Below, in pieces: positions 55,654 to 64,000 of a DNA stretch of 64,000 nucleotides. Position numbers and translations under genes: made by a program. The DNA comes from Planococcus soli (GTDB taxonomy: Bacteria > Bacillota > Bacilli > Bacillales_A > Planococcaceae). The stretch is from the NCBI RefSeq assembly GCF_016881065.1, contig NZ_WXYN01000051.1, positions 558,001 to 622,000 of the forward strand, read 5' to 3'. Position 1 is the stretch's first letter; each line of letters starts with the position of its first letter. The notes under the pieces are model-generated. The model was given only the letters and a program-made list of their open reading frames with translations, made no database searches and was not told where the DNA came from.

Positions 55654-56842
55654 CAAATGGACCGATGAATCCATCGAAGATTTGTTAAAGGATTTCCCCG
55701 CAATCAAAGATAACCGTTCAAAAGAAGAAGTCTACAATCGGCTTGCCCCCAATGAAAAGGTCCAAAAACGTCCGAAAAAGTGGCTTCCGTTGCTGGTAGC
55801 CGCATTGGGATTTATTACAGTTGGAATATTGGTCGCTACTATTATCAGTCAAAATGGCATTGATTCTGCTCAAAATCCTCAAGAATCAAGTGAAAATTCA
55901 GCAGCCACGAGCGAAGCAGAGGATCAGGCGCAAGAAGAAGCTGCAGGACTTTCAGAAACCGAAGATTCGGAAGCTGAAGAGCCTGGCCAGTTTTCATCAG
56001 CCCAGGTAGAAGCTCCACTGCGCACAGCTGTTTATGAAGACAGCATCGGGGATCAAACTTTAATGACTATTGGACTGACTGAGAACGCATTTGTGGTGCC
56101 CGTTTCCTTCCTGATTCCCAGTGAACAGACAGAAGCGGCATTCGGAGGCGATGCCCCATCATCGTTTGATCTGTATCAGGAATACGCTGGTGATATTGAT
56201 GAAGAGTTGCTGGGATTTGATGAGTATCATCCGTATATAGGGAGATTTGAGGAAATAACTGGAGGCATTCGCCATCTGCTGCCACAGGACCACCAGTATG
56301 ACCTAGCTTCTGCCAGCATGGGAGTTTACTTTAATACTCTGACAGAGACGTTTACTGATGTGGAGCAAATTGAAGTGGCCAACGAAGACGGTTCAGTTGC
56401 AGAGTTTTCTGAAATTGGTCCGGTTGAACCGGTAGTGCCGATGGAAGAAAACGTTGCCTACTATTCCTTTGAATCTTCAACTGGTGATGTTTACCTTGCA
56501 CCCGGATATGATATGCCGTTTACTGCTGCAAGCGAGGCAATTCGAGCACTTGCAGAAAGCCCCAATGATTTTTATGGGGCAACGATTCCGCAAAATATCG
56601 AAGTTCGAGTTTCGGAAACAACAGACCTTGTACAAGTCGAATTTGAAGATGGACTCGATTTAAGTTCACTGGATCCTTTGGAAGCTGTTCGAATGATTGA
56701 AAGCTTTGTATTGACCGCTGATGCATTCGGAAAAAAGGTAAAGGTGGACGGGCTTCATTCGGAAACCTGGAATGGATTCAACTTTAGCCAGCCGTTGCCG
56801 ATTCCGGTAGCCCCTAATTTGATGGAATGGCCATTACAATAA
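55643..56842 (+). CDS. rsiX: Anti-sigma factor RsiX
   Basis: 399 residues from ATG 55643, overlapping sigX by 11 bp. Cytoplasmic N-terminus (1-~45), one membrane helix (WLPLLVAALGFITVGILVAT, ~47-67), an acidic Glu/Ala/Ser linker, and a large external part whose last ~110 residues resemble a GerMN-type domain (VYLAPGYDMPF, ... LVQVEFEDGLDLSSLDPLEA). It should hold SigX at the membrane. Confidence 0.9.
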   Translation: MPNSKWTDESIEDLLKDFPAIKDNRSKEEVYNRLAPNEKVQKRPKKWLPLLVAALGFITVGILVATIISQNGIDSAQNPQESSENSAATSEAEDQAQEEAAGLSETEDSEAEEPGQFSSAQVEAPLRTAVYEDSIGDQTLMTIGLTENAFVVPVSFLIPSEQTEAAFGGDAPSSFDLYQEYAGDIDEELLGFDEYHPYIGRFEEITGGIRHLLPQDHQYDLASASMGVYFNTLTETFTDVEQIEVANEDGSVAEFSEIGPVEPVVPMEENVAYYSFESSTGDVYLAPGYDMPFTAASEAIRALAESPNDFYGATIPQNIEVRVSETTDLVQVEFEDGLDLSSLDPLEAVRMIESFVLTADAFGKKVKVDGLHSETWNGFNFSQPLPIPVAPNLMEWPLQ

Positions 56843-56843
56843 G

Positions 56844-56885
56844 AGAAAGAGCGTTGTAAACAAATTTGTTTACAACGCTCTTTCT
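56844..56885 (+). terminator. Perfect 42-base palindrome after rsiX, probable terminator
   Basis: Two 21-base arms, beginning AGAAAGAGCGTTGTAAAC, with no loop and no mismatch, starting one base after the rsiX stop. The T-rich end of the right arm stands in for a T-run. The right arm also holds words (TTGTTTACA) that could form the -35 of the riboswitch transcript, with TATACT at 56887. Confidence 0.7.
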
Positions 56886-56921
56886 ATATACTAAGATTAG
56901 GGCATAACAAAATATCGATTC

Positions 56922-57050
56922 ATCTTCGGGGCAGGGTGTAATTCCCTACCGGCGGTAATTGAACTCTGTTCATAAGCCCGCGAGCCGTAAAACGCAGGAT
57001 TTGGTGAGATTCCAAAGCCGACAGTATAGTCTGGATGGGAGAAGGTGAAG
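56922..57050 (+). ncRNA. FMN riboswitch (RFN element)
   Basis: The conserved RFN blocks are all present in order: CTTCGGGGCAGGGTG, ATTCCCTACCGGCGGTAAT, AGCCCGCGAGCC, GGTGAGATTCC, AAGCCGACAGTATAGTCTGG and ATGGGAGAAGG. It binds flavin mononucleotide and should shut off ribU through the downstream terminator when flavin is abundant. Confidence 0.97.
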
Positions 57051-57104
57051 GTGCGGACGTTTGTCGTTTACATATAGACGGAACGCTTATTAAGTGTGCC
57101 TTTT

Positions 57105-57137
57105 CTCCCTTAAGTGTTTGATGCTTAAGGGATTTTA
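57105..57137 (+). terminator. Riboswitch-controlled terminator
   Basis: TCCCTTAAG/CTTAAGGGA stem with nine-base loop, then TTTTA, between the RFN element and ribU. Confidence 0.75.
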
Positions 57138-57195
57138 CATGTAAATGCTAGGTCCAAGCTTTTCTTCTGGTGAATCACTACAAGGAGAGAGGAAT

Positions 57196-57777
57196 ATGAA
57201 GAACAAGAAGTTGCAAACGATGATCGTTATCGGAATGTTGAGCAGTATTTCGTTTATTTTAATGCTTTTCAACTTTCCGCTACCCGCATTACCTGCTTTT
57301 TTGAAAGTGGATTTCAGTGATGTGCCTGCGCTGATCGCAGCAGTTACAATGGGTCCGGTAGCAGGGATTTTAGTGGCATTCTTTAAGAACGTATTGGATT
57401 GGCTGTTTGCAGGAAGTCCTACAGGGGTTCCGGTTGGCCATATGGCGAACTTTGTAACAAGCCTGTTGTTTATTTTGCCGGTTTATTTCATCTACCACAA
57501 AGTAGCAACTAAAAAGGGGATGGCTTTCGGCTTAGCTGCTGGTACATTATCCATGGCAATCGGCATGAGTATTTTAAATTACTTTGTATTTCTGCCAATG
57601 TACACTTATTTCCTTAACATGCCGGCTGAAACAGGCAGTGTGTTATTCGGAACGATCGTTCTGGGAATTCTACCGTTCAACTTAATCAAAGGCCTGCTTT
57701 TGACTGCAGTTGTCCTGTTGATGTTCAGCAGCATGCACACGTGGATCGAAAAGCAGCGTTCCTATTATTTATCATAG
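57196..57777 (+). CDS. ribU: Riboflavin ECF transporter S component RibU (YpaA/FmnP)
   Basis: 193 residues, ATG 57196 after AAGGAGAGAGG. Six hydrophobic segments; the start of the core, FNFPLPALPAFLKVDFSDVP, is characteristic of riboflavin-specific S components, as is FFKNVLDWLFAG. It captures riboflavin and works with the shared EcfA/T module encoded elsewhere. FMN riboswitch upstream confirms the substrate. Confidence 0.96.
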   Translation: MKNKKLQTMIVIGMLSSISFILMLFNFPLPALPAFLKVDFSDVPALIAAVTMGPVAGILVAFFKNVLDWLFAGSPTGVPVGHMANFVTSLLFILPVYFIYHKVATKKGMAFGLAAGTLSMAIGMSILNYFVFLPMYTYFLNMPAETGSVLFGTIVLGILPFNLIKGLLLTAVVLLMFSSMHTWIEKQRSYYLS

Positions 57778-57780
57778 ATT

Positions 57781-57920
57781 GAAAAGCGTAAGCAGCCGTT
57801 TAGCCCCGACAAGCGCTGGAAGCTTTACCGGGAATGGCGTTCTTTGCCATTATTGGTAAAGCTGAAGCGACTCGAGGGGCTGGCTGCTGGAGTCTGGACA
57901 TAGAAAAGCATAAGCGCATT
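57781..57920 (-). repeat. Dispersed palindromic repeat element, type 2, inverted copy
   Basis: GAAAAGCGTAAGC (57781) and GAAAAGCATAAGC (57903) are the 13-mers on the minus strand, 122 bp apart. AGCCCCGACAAGCGCTGGAAGC pairs (read in parts) with GGCTGAAGCGACTCGAGGGGCT-like sequence around an inner hairpin GGGAATGGCG...GCCATTATTGG. Same core as at 17310, opposite orientation. Confidence 0.78.
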
Positions 57921-57930
57921 ACATTAAAAC

Positions 57931-57974
57931 AAAAAAAGAAGGCGTTCGGCAGTTTATCACTGCCGAGCGCCTTT
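57931..57974 (-). terminator. Terminator of the ferredoxin gene
   Basis: AAGGCG-T-TCGGCAG / CTGCCGA-G-CGCCTT stem; on the minus strand followed by seven T. Confidence 0.85.
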
Positions 57975-57985
57975 TCTAATTGTTA

Positions 57986-58273
<288 letters not shown>

Positions 58274-58343
58274 TTATACTATCGTATTTATTCTAAAGGT
58301 GTTTGAGTAGTTTTTCAACCAAAAACCGCTAGGGGGCACAAGC

Positions 58344-59369
58344 TTGTTATTTTCCGAACTCATTCTGGCCATTATGAAGGCCGTTAACCGGCAGCGGACC
58401 ATCTCTTCCCCTTATCATTTGATCAAAGGAAAGAAGTCCGGACAAACGATACAGGATATCGGCTATTTTGGCCTGTATCCTTATTTTGGCGTGCTGCCGA
58501 AATTGGATAAGAAAGCCTACGACCAAGCGGTTCAGCGCTTATTTTCAGAAGGCTACCTGCTGGATAATGACCAGGTGGTCGACTTGTCCCAAAAAGCGAT
58601 GGATTTGGACATTGCCGCTTCGCCGCTAAACGGCTGGAAATACCGGGGCAAGGAGAATTTGTTTTTTTCCCGGTTGTCACTGATTGTTCAAACTTTTTCC
58701 CATATAAGCCAGCAACAAAAAAACTTCGACCCCGTTGTCATTAACGAAGAAGTTCAGAGTTGGGTGAAAAAATACCTCAAGCGGATTAATTTTCGTGATT
58801 TGGCAGTGGCTCAAGCATTTAAAATAGAGCTCTTCACTACATTAACCGATAGTGGGAGTTCTGAAACACATAAAATAATCGTAACAGAACGTTTGACAGG
58901 ATTGGCTTTAAGTGGCTTAACGTGGCAGCAAATCGCTGATTCAAAAAACCTTTCTCTTTTGGATGTTCAATTGATGTGGGTAGAAGCATTGCATAGTTGG
59001 ATGGGAGTCATTGAACAATCCAAGCCACCGCTCCTGTTTGGATTAATGGAGGACATTATTCAGCAATCTTCCTTGACAGAAACGGCACAGCGTACAAAGA
59101 AATTATTCGACAAAGGGTTCTCGCTGGAGCAGATTGCATCGCTGCGCCAACTAAAGACCAGCACCATTGAAGACCATTTTGTGGAACTGGCGATGAACGA
59201 TCCCTTTTTTAATTACAGAGCGTTTGTAAATCCAGCCTTGTTTGAGGCAATTATAGCTGAAAGCCGGAGCCGAAAAACAAAGAGATTGCGTGAAATCAAA
59301 GAGCATTTGCCGGAAGCCAGCTATTTTCAAATCCGCCTTGCTTTGGCGATTAGGGAGGAACAAAGATGA
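58344..59369 (+). CDS. ypbB: YpbB-like protein with C-terminal helicase-associated HTH
   Basis: 341 residues, TTG at 58344 eight bases after AGGGGGC. The C-terminal half carries repeats of a helix-turn-helix resembling those in RQC/HRDC-linked proteins (LALSGLTWQQIADSKNLSLLDVQ and FDKGFSLEQIASLRQLKTSTIEDHF, read in parts). Overlaps recS by 4 bp, so the two products likely act together on DNA. Own function unknown. Confidence 0.85.
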   Translation: MLFSELILAIMKAVNRQRTISSPYHLIKGKKSGQTIQDIGYFGLYPYFGVLPKLDKKAYDQAVQRLFSEGYLLDNDQVVDLSQKAMDLDIAASPLNGWKYRGKENLFFSRLSLIVQTFSHISQQQKNFDPVVINEEVQSWVKKYLKRINFRDLAVAQAFKIELFTTLTDSGSSETHKIIVTERLTGLALSGLTWQQIADSKNLSLLDVQLMWVEALHSWMGVIEQSKPPLLFGLMEDIIQQSSLTETAQRTKKLFDKGFSLEQIASLRQLKTSTIEDHFVELAMNDPFFNYRAFVNPALFEAIIAESRSRKTKRLREIKEHLPEASYFQIRLALAIREEQR

Positions 59370-60793
59370 ATTTGGACCAATTGCTGTATAACACATATGG
59401 ATTTTCTTCGTTTCGTCCCGGGCAGCGGGAAATCATTGAACGCGTATTGGCTGGTGAGGATGTCATAGCGCTGCTGCCGACGGGAATGGGAAAATCAATC
59501 TGCTACCAGCTGCCGGCAAAAGTGTTGCCAGACAGCATCTTGATCGTTTCCCCATTGCTGTCGCTAATGCAGGATCAAGTGGCGCAGTTAAAAAAAATGG
59601 GTGAAAAATCAGTAGTTGCCATCAACTCTTTTTTAAAGCCGGAAGACAAAGAAAAAATTTGGAGTACGCTCAGCTCATATAAGTTCATTTTTATTTCGCC
59701 AGAAATGCTTGTTCAGCCTTTTGTTAAACAAAAGCTGAAGCAGATCCGAATATCTTTGCTGGTGGCTGATGAAGCCCATTGCATTTCTCAGTGGGGGTTT
59801 GATTTCAGGCCGGACTATCTCCGGATTTCTGAAATTCTGCCCCACTTGAACTTTCCGCAAGTGCTGGCACTGACAGCGACGGCGACCGATAAGGTCACTG
59901 AAGAAATAAAGAAATACCTGGCGCTGTCAGAGCCTTATGTATACAGCCACCCGATGGATCGTAAAAACATCGTTTATGACATTAAAAAGTTTGAAGAAAG
60001 CCGAGACAAAATTGAATTTATAAAAGAATTTGTTCAAAAATACAACGGTCCTGGAATTATTTATGCCGGAACCAGAAAAAAGTCCCAGGAACTCTCTATG
60101 CTTTTGACGGAGTTAGGGGTTTCTGCAGCATTTTATCATGGCGGTATGGAGCAACAGGACCGTGTTTTCGTCCAACAGCAATTTCAAAACGGAGAACTGC
60201 AGTGGATCTGTTCAACAAACGCTTTTGGCATGGGGGTCCACATTCCGAACATCCGGCATGTTATCCACTACCAGCTGCCGACTTCCATAGAAGGCTATGT
60301 ACAGGAAGTGGGAAGAGCAGGAAGAGATGGGCAGCCATCTTTGGCTACCCTGCTGTACGCACAAGGGGATGAAGCGCTGCTGGACAGTCTTGTTATGGAC
60401 GACTTGCCGACGCAGCATGAAATCGAAGCAGTCTACCACCACGGTGCCGGTGCACTGCATTTAATTGATCAAGGGATTGTCAGAGAGACTGCGATGCGAG
60501 TGATCTCCTATTGGATGACCCAATTGCCGATTGAAGGTGTCATAAAGCAGATGGAACTTTTGAGGAGCGGCAAAAGGCAGCAAGTCTTAAAAATTCGTGA
60601 ACTCATCGGGCTCAACGGATGTCTGCGCAGCTTTATTGTTCAATGCTTTGATCAGCAGCTTGGAGGCAAGCCGGATAATTGCTGTATTAATGATGGGATC
60701 GATTATGATGCGTTTGAAGTTTTTTCACCCTCCAAAGAAAAGCAGTTTCCCCTTCAATGGCAAGAGCGCTTAAGTGTAATATTACCTATTTAA
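59366..60793 (+). CDS. recS: RecQ-family ATP-dependent DNA helicase (RecS type)
   Basis: 475 residues. Helicase motifs: Walker A LLPTGMGKSICYQ (~40), DEAH box VADEAHCISQWG (~135), LALTATATDKV, and motifs V-VI STNAFGMGVHIPNIRH and QEVGRAGRDGQ. It ends after a short RQC-like zinc region with C at ~418, ~426, ~441-442 and lacks an HRDC domain, so it is the short RecS form rather than full RecQ. The missing HTH module may be supplied by YpbB. Confidence 0.92.
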   Translation: MNLDQLLYNTYGFSSFRPGQREIIERVLAGEDVIALLPTGMGKSICYQLPAKVLPDSILIVSPLLSLMQDQVAQLKKMGEKSVVAINSFLKPEDKEKIWSTLSSYKFIFISPEMLVQPFVKQKLKQIRISLLVADEAHCISQWGFDFRPDYLRISEILPHLNFPQVLALTATATDKVTEEIKKYLALSEPYVYSHPMDRKNIVYDIKKFEESRDKIEFIKEFVQKYNGPGIIYAGTRKKSQELSMLLTELGVSAAFYHGGMEQQDRVFVQQQFQNGELQWICSTNAFGMGVHIPNIRHVIHYQLPTSIEGYVQEVGRAGRDGQPSLATLLYAQGDEALLDSLVMDDLPTQHEIEAVYHHGAGALHLIDQGIVRETAMRVISYWMTQLPIEGVIKQMELLRSGKRQQVLKIRELIGLNGCLRSFIVQCFDQQLGGKPDNCCINDGIDYDAFEVFSPSKEKQFPLQWQERLSVILPI

Positions 60794-60872
60794 GATTCTC
60801 ATTAACTGTCATTTACAAATGAGCCTTTTTTCGTCATAATAGATATATTAGTACAGATAGGGGTCGTCATGT

Positions 60873-61658
60873 ATGGGAAATCATAGTTATCATGAGTCGA
60901 TTGAGAAAAATCGACAGGAAATATCGGTGGACAAAAATTCAGCATTGTCCAGAGCAGCTCAGCGGCAGGCACAAAAGCCTAAGGCCAAAAAAAGCAAAAG
61001 CCTTCTGATGCCTGCATTGTTTTTTATCTTCATATTAATACCGGTTTCTTTACTGATTTATGTAGTTTTCTTATTCGAACCCAATGATACATTGACAGCT
61101 ACACCTGCAGAAAACGAAGTAAGCTTTGAGATGAATTCCCAACCATCCACAACGCCTGTCGCTGCAGCCGATGATGAAGAAGACAAGCAAGAACAAGAAG
61201 AAAAAGTGGCTGCAGCAGAAAAAGAAAAAGCTGCAGCAGAAAAAGAAGCAGCTGAGGTAAAGGCGGCTGAAAAAGCGGAAGCCGAGGCTGCCGCAAAAGC
61301 AGACGCTGAAGCGAAAGCTGATGCTGAAGCTAAGGCCGCGGCAGAAGCAGAAGAACAGGCACAAGCAGCGGCCAAAGCTCAGGCAGATGCCGAAGCCAAG
61401 GCAGAAGCAGAGGCAGCAGCTGAAGCTCAAGCTCAAAAAGAAGCGGAAGCAAAAGCGAAAGCGGAAGCCGAGAAAAAAGAGGAAGCACCAAGCGCTTCCG
61501 GTAAAACATATGTTGTGCAATCCAGTGAAACGTTGTACCGCATCGCCGTCAATAATTATGGAGCAGCCGGAGCAGCCGCGGCTGTAGAGAAAATTAAGCA
61601 GGCAAATGGCTTGAGTTCAAACAGCATAAGCCCAGGGCAAACTTTAGTTTTGCCATAG
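60873..61658 (+). CDS. ypbE: LysM-domain membrane protein YpbE
   Basis: 261 residues. Cytoplasmic Lys/Gln-rich start, one membrane helix (~48-68, LLMPALFFIFILIPVSLLIY), then a ~100-residue Ala/Glu/Lys-rich region (many AEAKA-type heptads) that should form a long helix, and a C-terminal LysM domain (TYVVQSSETLYRIAVNNYG ... GLSSNSISPGQTLVLP). It probably spans from the membrane to peptidoglycan. Confidence 0.88.
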   Translation: MGNHSYHESIEKNRQEISVDKNSALSRAAQRQAQKPKAKKSKSLLMPALFFIFILIPVSLLIYVVFLFEPNDTLTATPAENEVSFEMNSQPSTTPVAAADDEEDKQEQEEKVAAAEKEKAAAEKEAAEVKAAEKAEAEAAAKADAEAKADAEAKAAAEAEEQAQAAAKAQADAEAKAEAEAAAEAQAQKEAEAKAKAEAEKKEEAPSASGKTYVVQSSETLYRIAVNNYGAAGAAAAVEKIKQANGLSSNSISPGQTLVLP

Positions 61659-61726
61659 GCATCTGTCTTGATTAGCAGATGAATAGTTGGGGAATATATA
61701 TGACAGATTAGAAAGTGGGCGATCAG

Positions 61727-62356
61727 ATGTTTGTTAAAAGTGCATTGGTTAAAAAAGAGAAATGCATTACAGTCAAAATGGAAGATTCTGTGAAAAAAGG
61801 TTTTGACCTGCTGGAAAAGCATTCAATTGATGCCATACCGGTTGTGGCAGGGACAGAGTATAAAGGTATTTTTACTTGGTACCATGCATACCGTGCGTTT
61901 TTTTACTCTGGAAAATCAAATGAGGATTTTATCACTTCAACTAAGATTAGTGATGTCATGGTAAATGAGCGAGTTTATTTGAGTATTGATGACGTTTATG
62001 AAAAAGCGCTGGTTGAACTGAATGATTTTCCGATCATTGCCGTCGTTGAAGACCACCAATTCTTAGGGATTGTTACCCGCTATGATATCGTCAACCAATT
62101 GCAAAGCGCTTTTGGAATGAACAAGCCTGGATACCGCATCACCTTCACTTCGGTAGAATCAGAAGGCCGAATTGGCCGCCTTGGAGAAATTATCGAAAAA
62201 TACAAGGAGTCTGTAGTCTCTCTTGTCACGTTTGATGAAACCAATAAAATGGTCCGCCGAATTGTTTTGAAGATCAAAAAGAAAGACAATATCGACCGGT
62301 TTGTAAAAGAGCTGGAAAAATCCGGTTTCCGTGTTTTGGACATTGCAGAAGATTAA
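61727..62356 (+). CDS. CBS-domain pair protein with C-terminal ACT-like region
   Basis: 209 residues from ATG 61727 (a GTG four codons upstream is possible). Two CBS repeats (1-~60 and ~70-128; SIDAIPVVAGTEYKGIFTW and DFPIIAVVEDHQFLGIVTRYD), then a region GRIGRLGEIIEKYKESVVSLV that reads like an ACT domain. Probably senses an adenosine-containing ligand; partner unknown. Confidence 0.82.
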   Translation: MFVKSALVKKEKCITVKMEDSVKKGFDLLEKHSIDAIPVVAGTEYKGIFTWYHAYRAFFYSGKSNEDFITSTKISDVMVNERVYLSIDDVYEKALVELNDFPIIAVVEDHQFLGIVTRYDIVNQLQSAFGMNKPGYRITFTSVESEGRIGRLGEIIEKYKESVVSLVTFDETNKMVRRIVLKIKKKDNIDRFVKELEKSGFRVLDIAED

Positions 62357-62376
62357 TAGCAGAATAAGACGAAAAA

Positions 62377-62402
62377 GCATAAGCCTCGCTTATGTTTTTT
62401 TC
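62377..62402 (+). terminator. Intrinsic terminator after the CBS gene
   Basis: CATAAGC/GCTTATG stem, CTC loop, seven T. Ends about 25 bp before the ypbG start. Confidence 0.75.
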
Positions 62403-62424
62403 TTCTTTTGGAAGGAACTCCTAC

Positions 62425-63186
62425 ATGAAATATTTAATTCGCATTGCCCTTGCAGCTTTGGCGCTGCTTCTTTTTATGGTCCGGAATGCCTTTTCGGAAA
62501 AACTTGTGATGGAAACAGTGGAATTGCGTGCAGCAAAGCCCTTCAAACCGTTTAAACTGCTGTTTATTGCAGATGTCCACCGCAGGGTCATACGGGCTGA
62601 TTTGCTTGATAGTCCCGTCGATATTATCATAATCGGAGGCGATTTGGCCGAAAGGGGAGTACCGTTAGAACGGGTCGCTGAGAATGTTAAAAGACTCACG
62701 GCTATTGCACCTGTCTATTTTATATGGGGTAACAATGACCGGGAAGTTGATGAAACTTCACTTAGGCAAATTTTTGATCAATTGGGCGTGATTGTGCTGG
62801 AAGACCGATCGGTGCCGCTTTTTGGCAATGAGCACTTAAAATTGGTTGGACTTGACCATTTCGCGTACAAACCCGACGGATTCGAAAATGCTTTTAAAAA
62901 TGTAAAGGCTGATGATACTGTTTTATTTGTTTCACATACCCCGTTCGACTTCTGGAAAGTAAAAGGGGACTATTCTGCGGATTTGCTGCTTGCCGGCCAT
63001 ACGCACGGCGGACAAATTCGCATTGGACCATTCGGTTTATTCAAAAAAGGTTCCATGAAAGTCAAAAAAGATCGCATTGAACTGATTAGCAATGGCTTTG
63101 GCACGACCACTTTGCACCTGCGGCTGGGTGCACAGGCAGAATGCCATGTGCTGACCGTGCGCCCGAAAATCGAAGCGGATAAATAA
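62425..63186 (+). CDS. ypbG: Metallophosphoesterase YpbG
   Basis: 253 residues, ATG 62425 after GGAAGGAA. N-terminal membrane anchor (residues ~5-21), then the calcineurin-like metal ligands LFIADVH, IIGGDLAERG, WGNNDREVD, VSHTPFDFW and LAGHTHGGQIRIG. Close to YkuE/YpbG enzymes, some of which act on lipid or nucleotide phosphates. Substrate not known. Confidence 0.9.
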   Translation: MKYLIRIALAALALLLFMVRNAFSEKLVMETVELRAAKPFKPFKLLFIADVHRRVIRADLLDSPVDIIIIGGDLAERGVPLERVAENVKRLTAIAPVYFIWGNNDREVDETSLRQIFDQLGVIVLEDRSVPLFGNEHLKLVGLDHFAYKPDGFENAFKNVKADDTVLFVSHTPFDFWKVKGDYSADLLLAGHTHGGQIRIGPFGLFKKGSMKVKKDRIELISNGFGTTTLHLRLGAQAECHVLTVRPKIEADK

Positions 63187-63252
63187 AATTTGTCACACCG
63201 AGGATAAATCCATTATGCTTAGAAAAGGATCAAGTACAGGAGATGTTTTAAA

Positions 63253-64000
63253 ATGGACTATGTAGATGCATTAATTATTGGAGGCGGCCCATGCGGTTTG
63301 TCGGCGGCAATCGAATTGAAAAAACTCGGTCTCGATCCTGTCGTGATCGAGAAGGGCAATATCGTCAACGCGATTTTCAATTACCCGACGCATCAAACCT
63401 TTTTCAGCACCAGTGAAAAACTGTCGATCGGCGATGTGCCATTCATTATAGAAGGGCGTAAACCTAAACGCAATCAGGCATTGGTCTACTACCGTGAAGT
63501 CGTTAAACGGAGCGGGATTCAAGTTCATCCCTTCGAGACGGTGGAGCGCGTAGAAAAGGATGGCCTGTTTACCGTGACCACGTCAAAATGCCAATACCAG
63601 GCCAAATACGTAATTGCAGCGACCGGTTACTACGATCAGCCCAATACGCTGGAAGTGGATGGCGCAGATCTGCCGAAAGTGATGCATTATTTCAAAGAAG
63701 GCCATCCTTATTTTGATCAGGACGTTCTTATTATCGGCGGCAAGAATTCTGCGGTTGATGCGGCTCTGGCTTTGCATAAAGCAGGTAGCCGTGTGACGGT
63801 ATCCTATCATGGCACGAGCTATTCCAAAAGCATCAAGCCTTGGATTCTGCCGGAGTTTGACGGCCTAGTGAGAAAAGGCGAAATCACGATGCTGTTTGAT
63901 TCGATGGTCGATAAAATTACAGACAGCACTGTAGAGCTGACAGTCAATGATCAAAAAGCAACGATTCCCAATCAGTTTGTCTTTGCGATGATTGGCTACC
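63253..64000 (+). CDS. ypdA: YpdA-family bacillithiol disulfide reductase, 3'-truncated by window end
   Basis: 249 codons seen, open to the window end; ATG 63253 after AGGAG. FAD site ALIIGGGPCGLSAAIEL at the start, NYPTHQTFFSTSEKL, ATGYYDQPN and a second dinucleotide motif VLIIGGKNSAVDAAL for NADPH. YpdA reduces bacillithiol disulfide (BSSB) in Firmicutes, so the organism likely makes bacillithiol. The cysteine of GGGPCGLSA is the family's functional one. Confidence 0.93.
   Translation, partial: MDYVDALIIGGGPCGLSAAIELKKLGLDPVVIEKGNIVNAIFNYPTHQTFFSTSEKLSIGDVPFIIEGRKPKRNQALVYYREVVKRSGIQVHPFETVERVEKDGLFTVTTSKCQYQAKYVIAATGYYDQPNTLEVDGADLPKVMHYFKEGHPYFDQDVLIIGGKNSAVDAALALHKAGSRVTVSYHGTSYSKSIKPWILPEFDGLVRKGEITMLFDSMVDKITDSTVELTVNDQKATIPNQFVFAMIGY

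Noticed and set aside
61058-61520. Minus-strand frames rich in Ala/Ser or Phe/Cys
   Set aside because: Mirror images of the Ala/Glu/Lys-rich repeat region of ypbE.

Overview
The window is a dense stretch of a Gram-positive chromosome that most resembles Planococcus or a close relative in the Planococcaceae (Bacillales). The basis is gene order nearly collinear with several separate Bacillus subtilis neighbourhoods, moderate GC content, AGGAGG-type ribosome binding sites, frequent TTG starts, and Bacillales-type LexA, GlnR, PerR and SigX sites. Genes that B. subtilis carries at these positions for sporulation (spoVS, cotE, dacB, spmA, spmB) are absent, which fits a non-sporulating coccus. No rRNA, tRNA, CRISPR array, prophage or insertion sequence with a transposase was recognised.

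Layout. 1-17.2 kb: ymfH (partial), ymfI, ymfK, rodZ, pgsA, cinA, recA, rny, ymdB, a miaB remnant, ymcA, mutS, mutL, an alpha/beta hydrolase, miaA, hfq. This covers EF-P modification, cell shape, phospholipid synthesis, recombination and mismatch repair, RNA decay, and tRNA modification. 17.5-24 kb: a rhodanese, a UPF0126 membrane protein, ynbB, the glnR-glnA nitrogen operon, three small unknown genes and a methyltransferase. 24-28.6 kb: lexA and yneA-yneB divergent around three LexA boxes, then ynzC, tkt, yneF.

28.7-39.1 kb is the most accessory part: a small unknown protein, a hydrolase, HMG-CoA lyase, a thiolase, yqkK, a P-loop kinase, an MFS transporter, an S-layer-anchored metallophosphoesterase and a quinone-oxidoreductase-like protein. 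38.2-45.4 kb returns to conserved order: yqkF, nudF, fur (with a PerR box), xerD, deoB, pdp, lysA. 45.4-64 kb: a 34-codon membrane ORF, ribT, ypuF, scpA-scpB, rluB, resA-resB-resC, resD-resE, sigX-rsiX (with a SigX-type promoter), an FMN riboswitch with ribU, ferredoxin, ypbB-recS, ypbE, a CBS protein, ypbG and ypdA (cut by the window end).

The two strongest unexplained signals are (1) a dispersed repeat family in which 13-bp words (GCTTMCGCTTTTC) recur at a fixed spacing of 121-125 bp around palindromic cores, including a tandem array between recA and rny, and (2) a collapsed miaB gene directly before ymcA, although miaA is intact 6 kb away. Regulatory wiring readable from sequence includes the SOS response (recA, lexA, yneA), nitrogen control (GlnR), peroxide/iron cross-control (PerR site before fur), envelope-stress autoregulation (SigX) and riboflavin sensing (FMN riboswitch).
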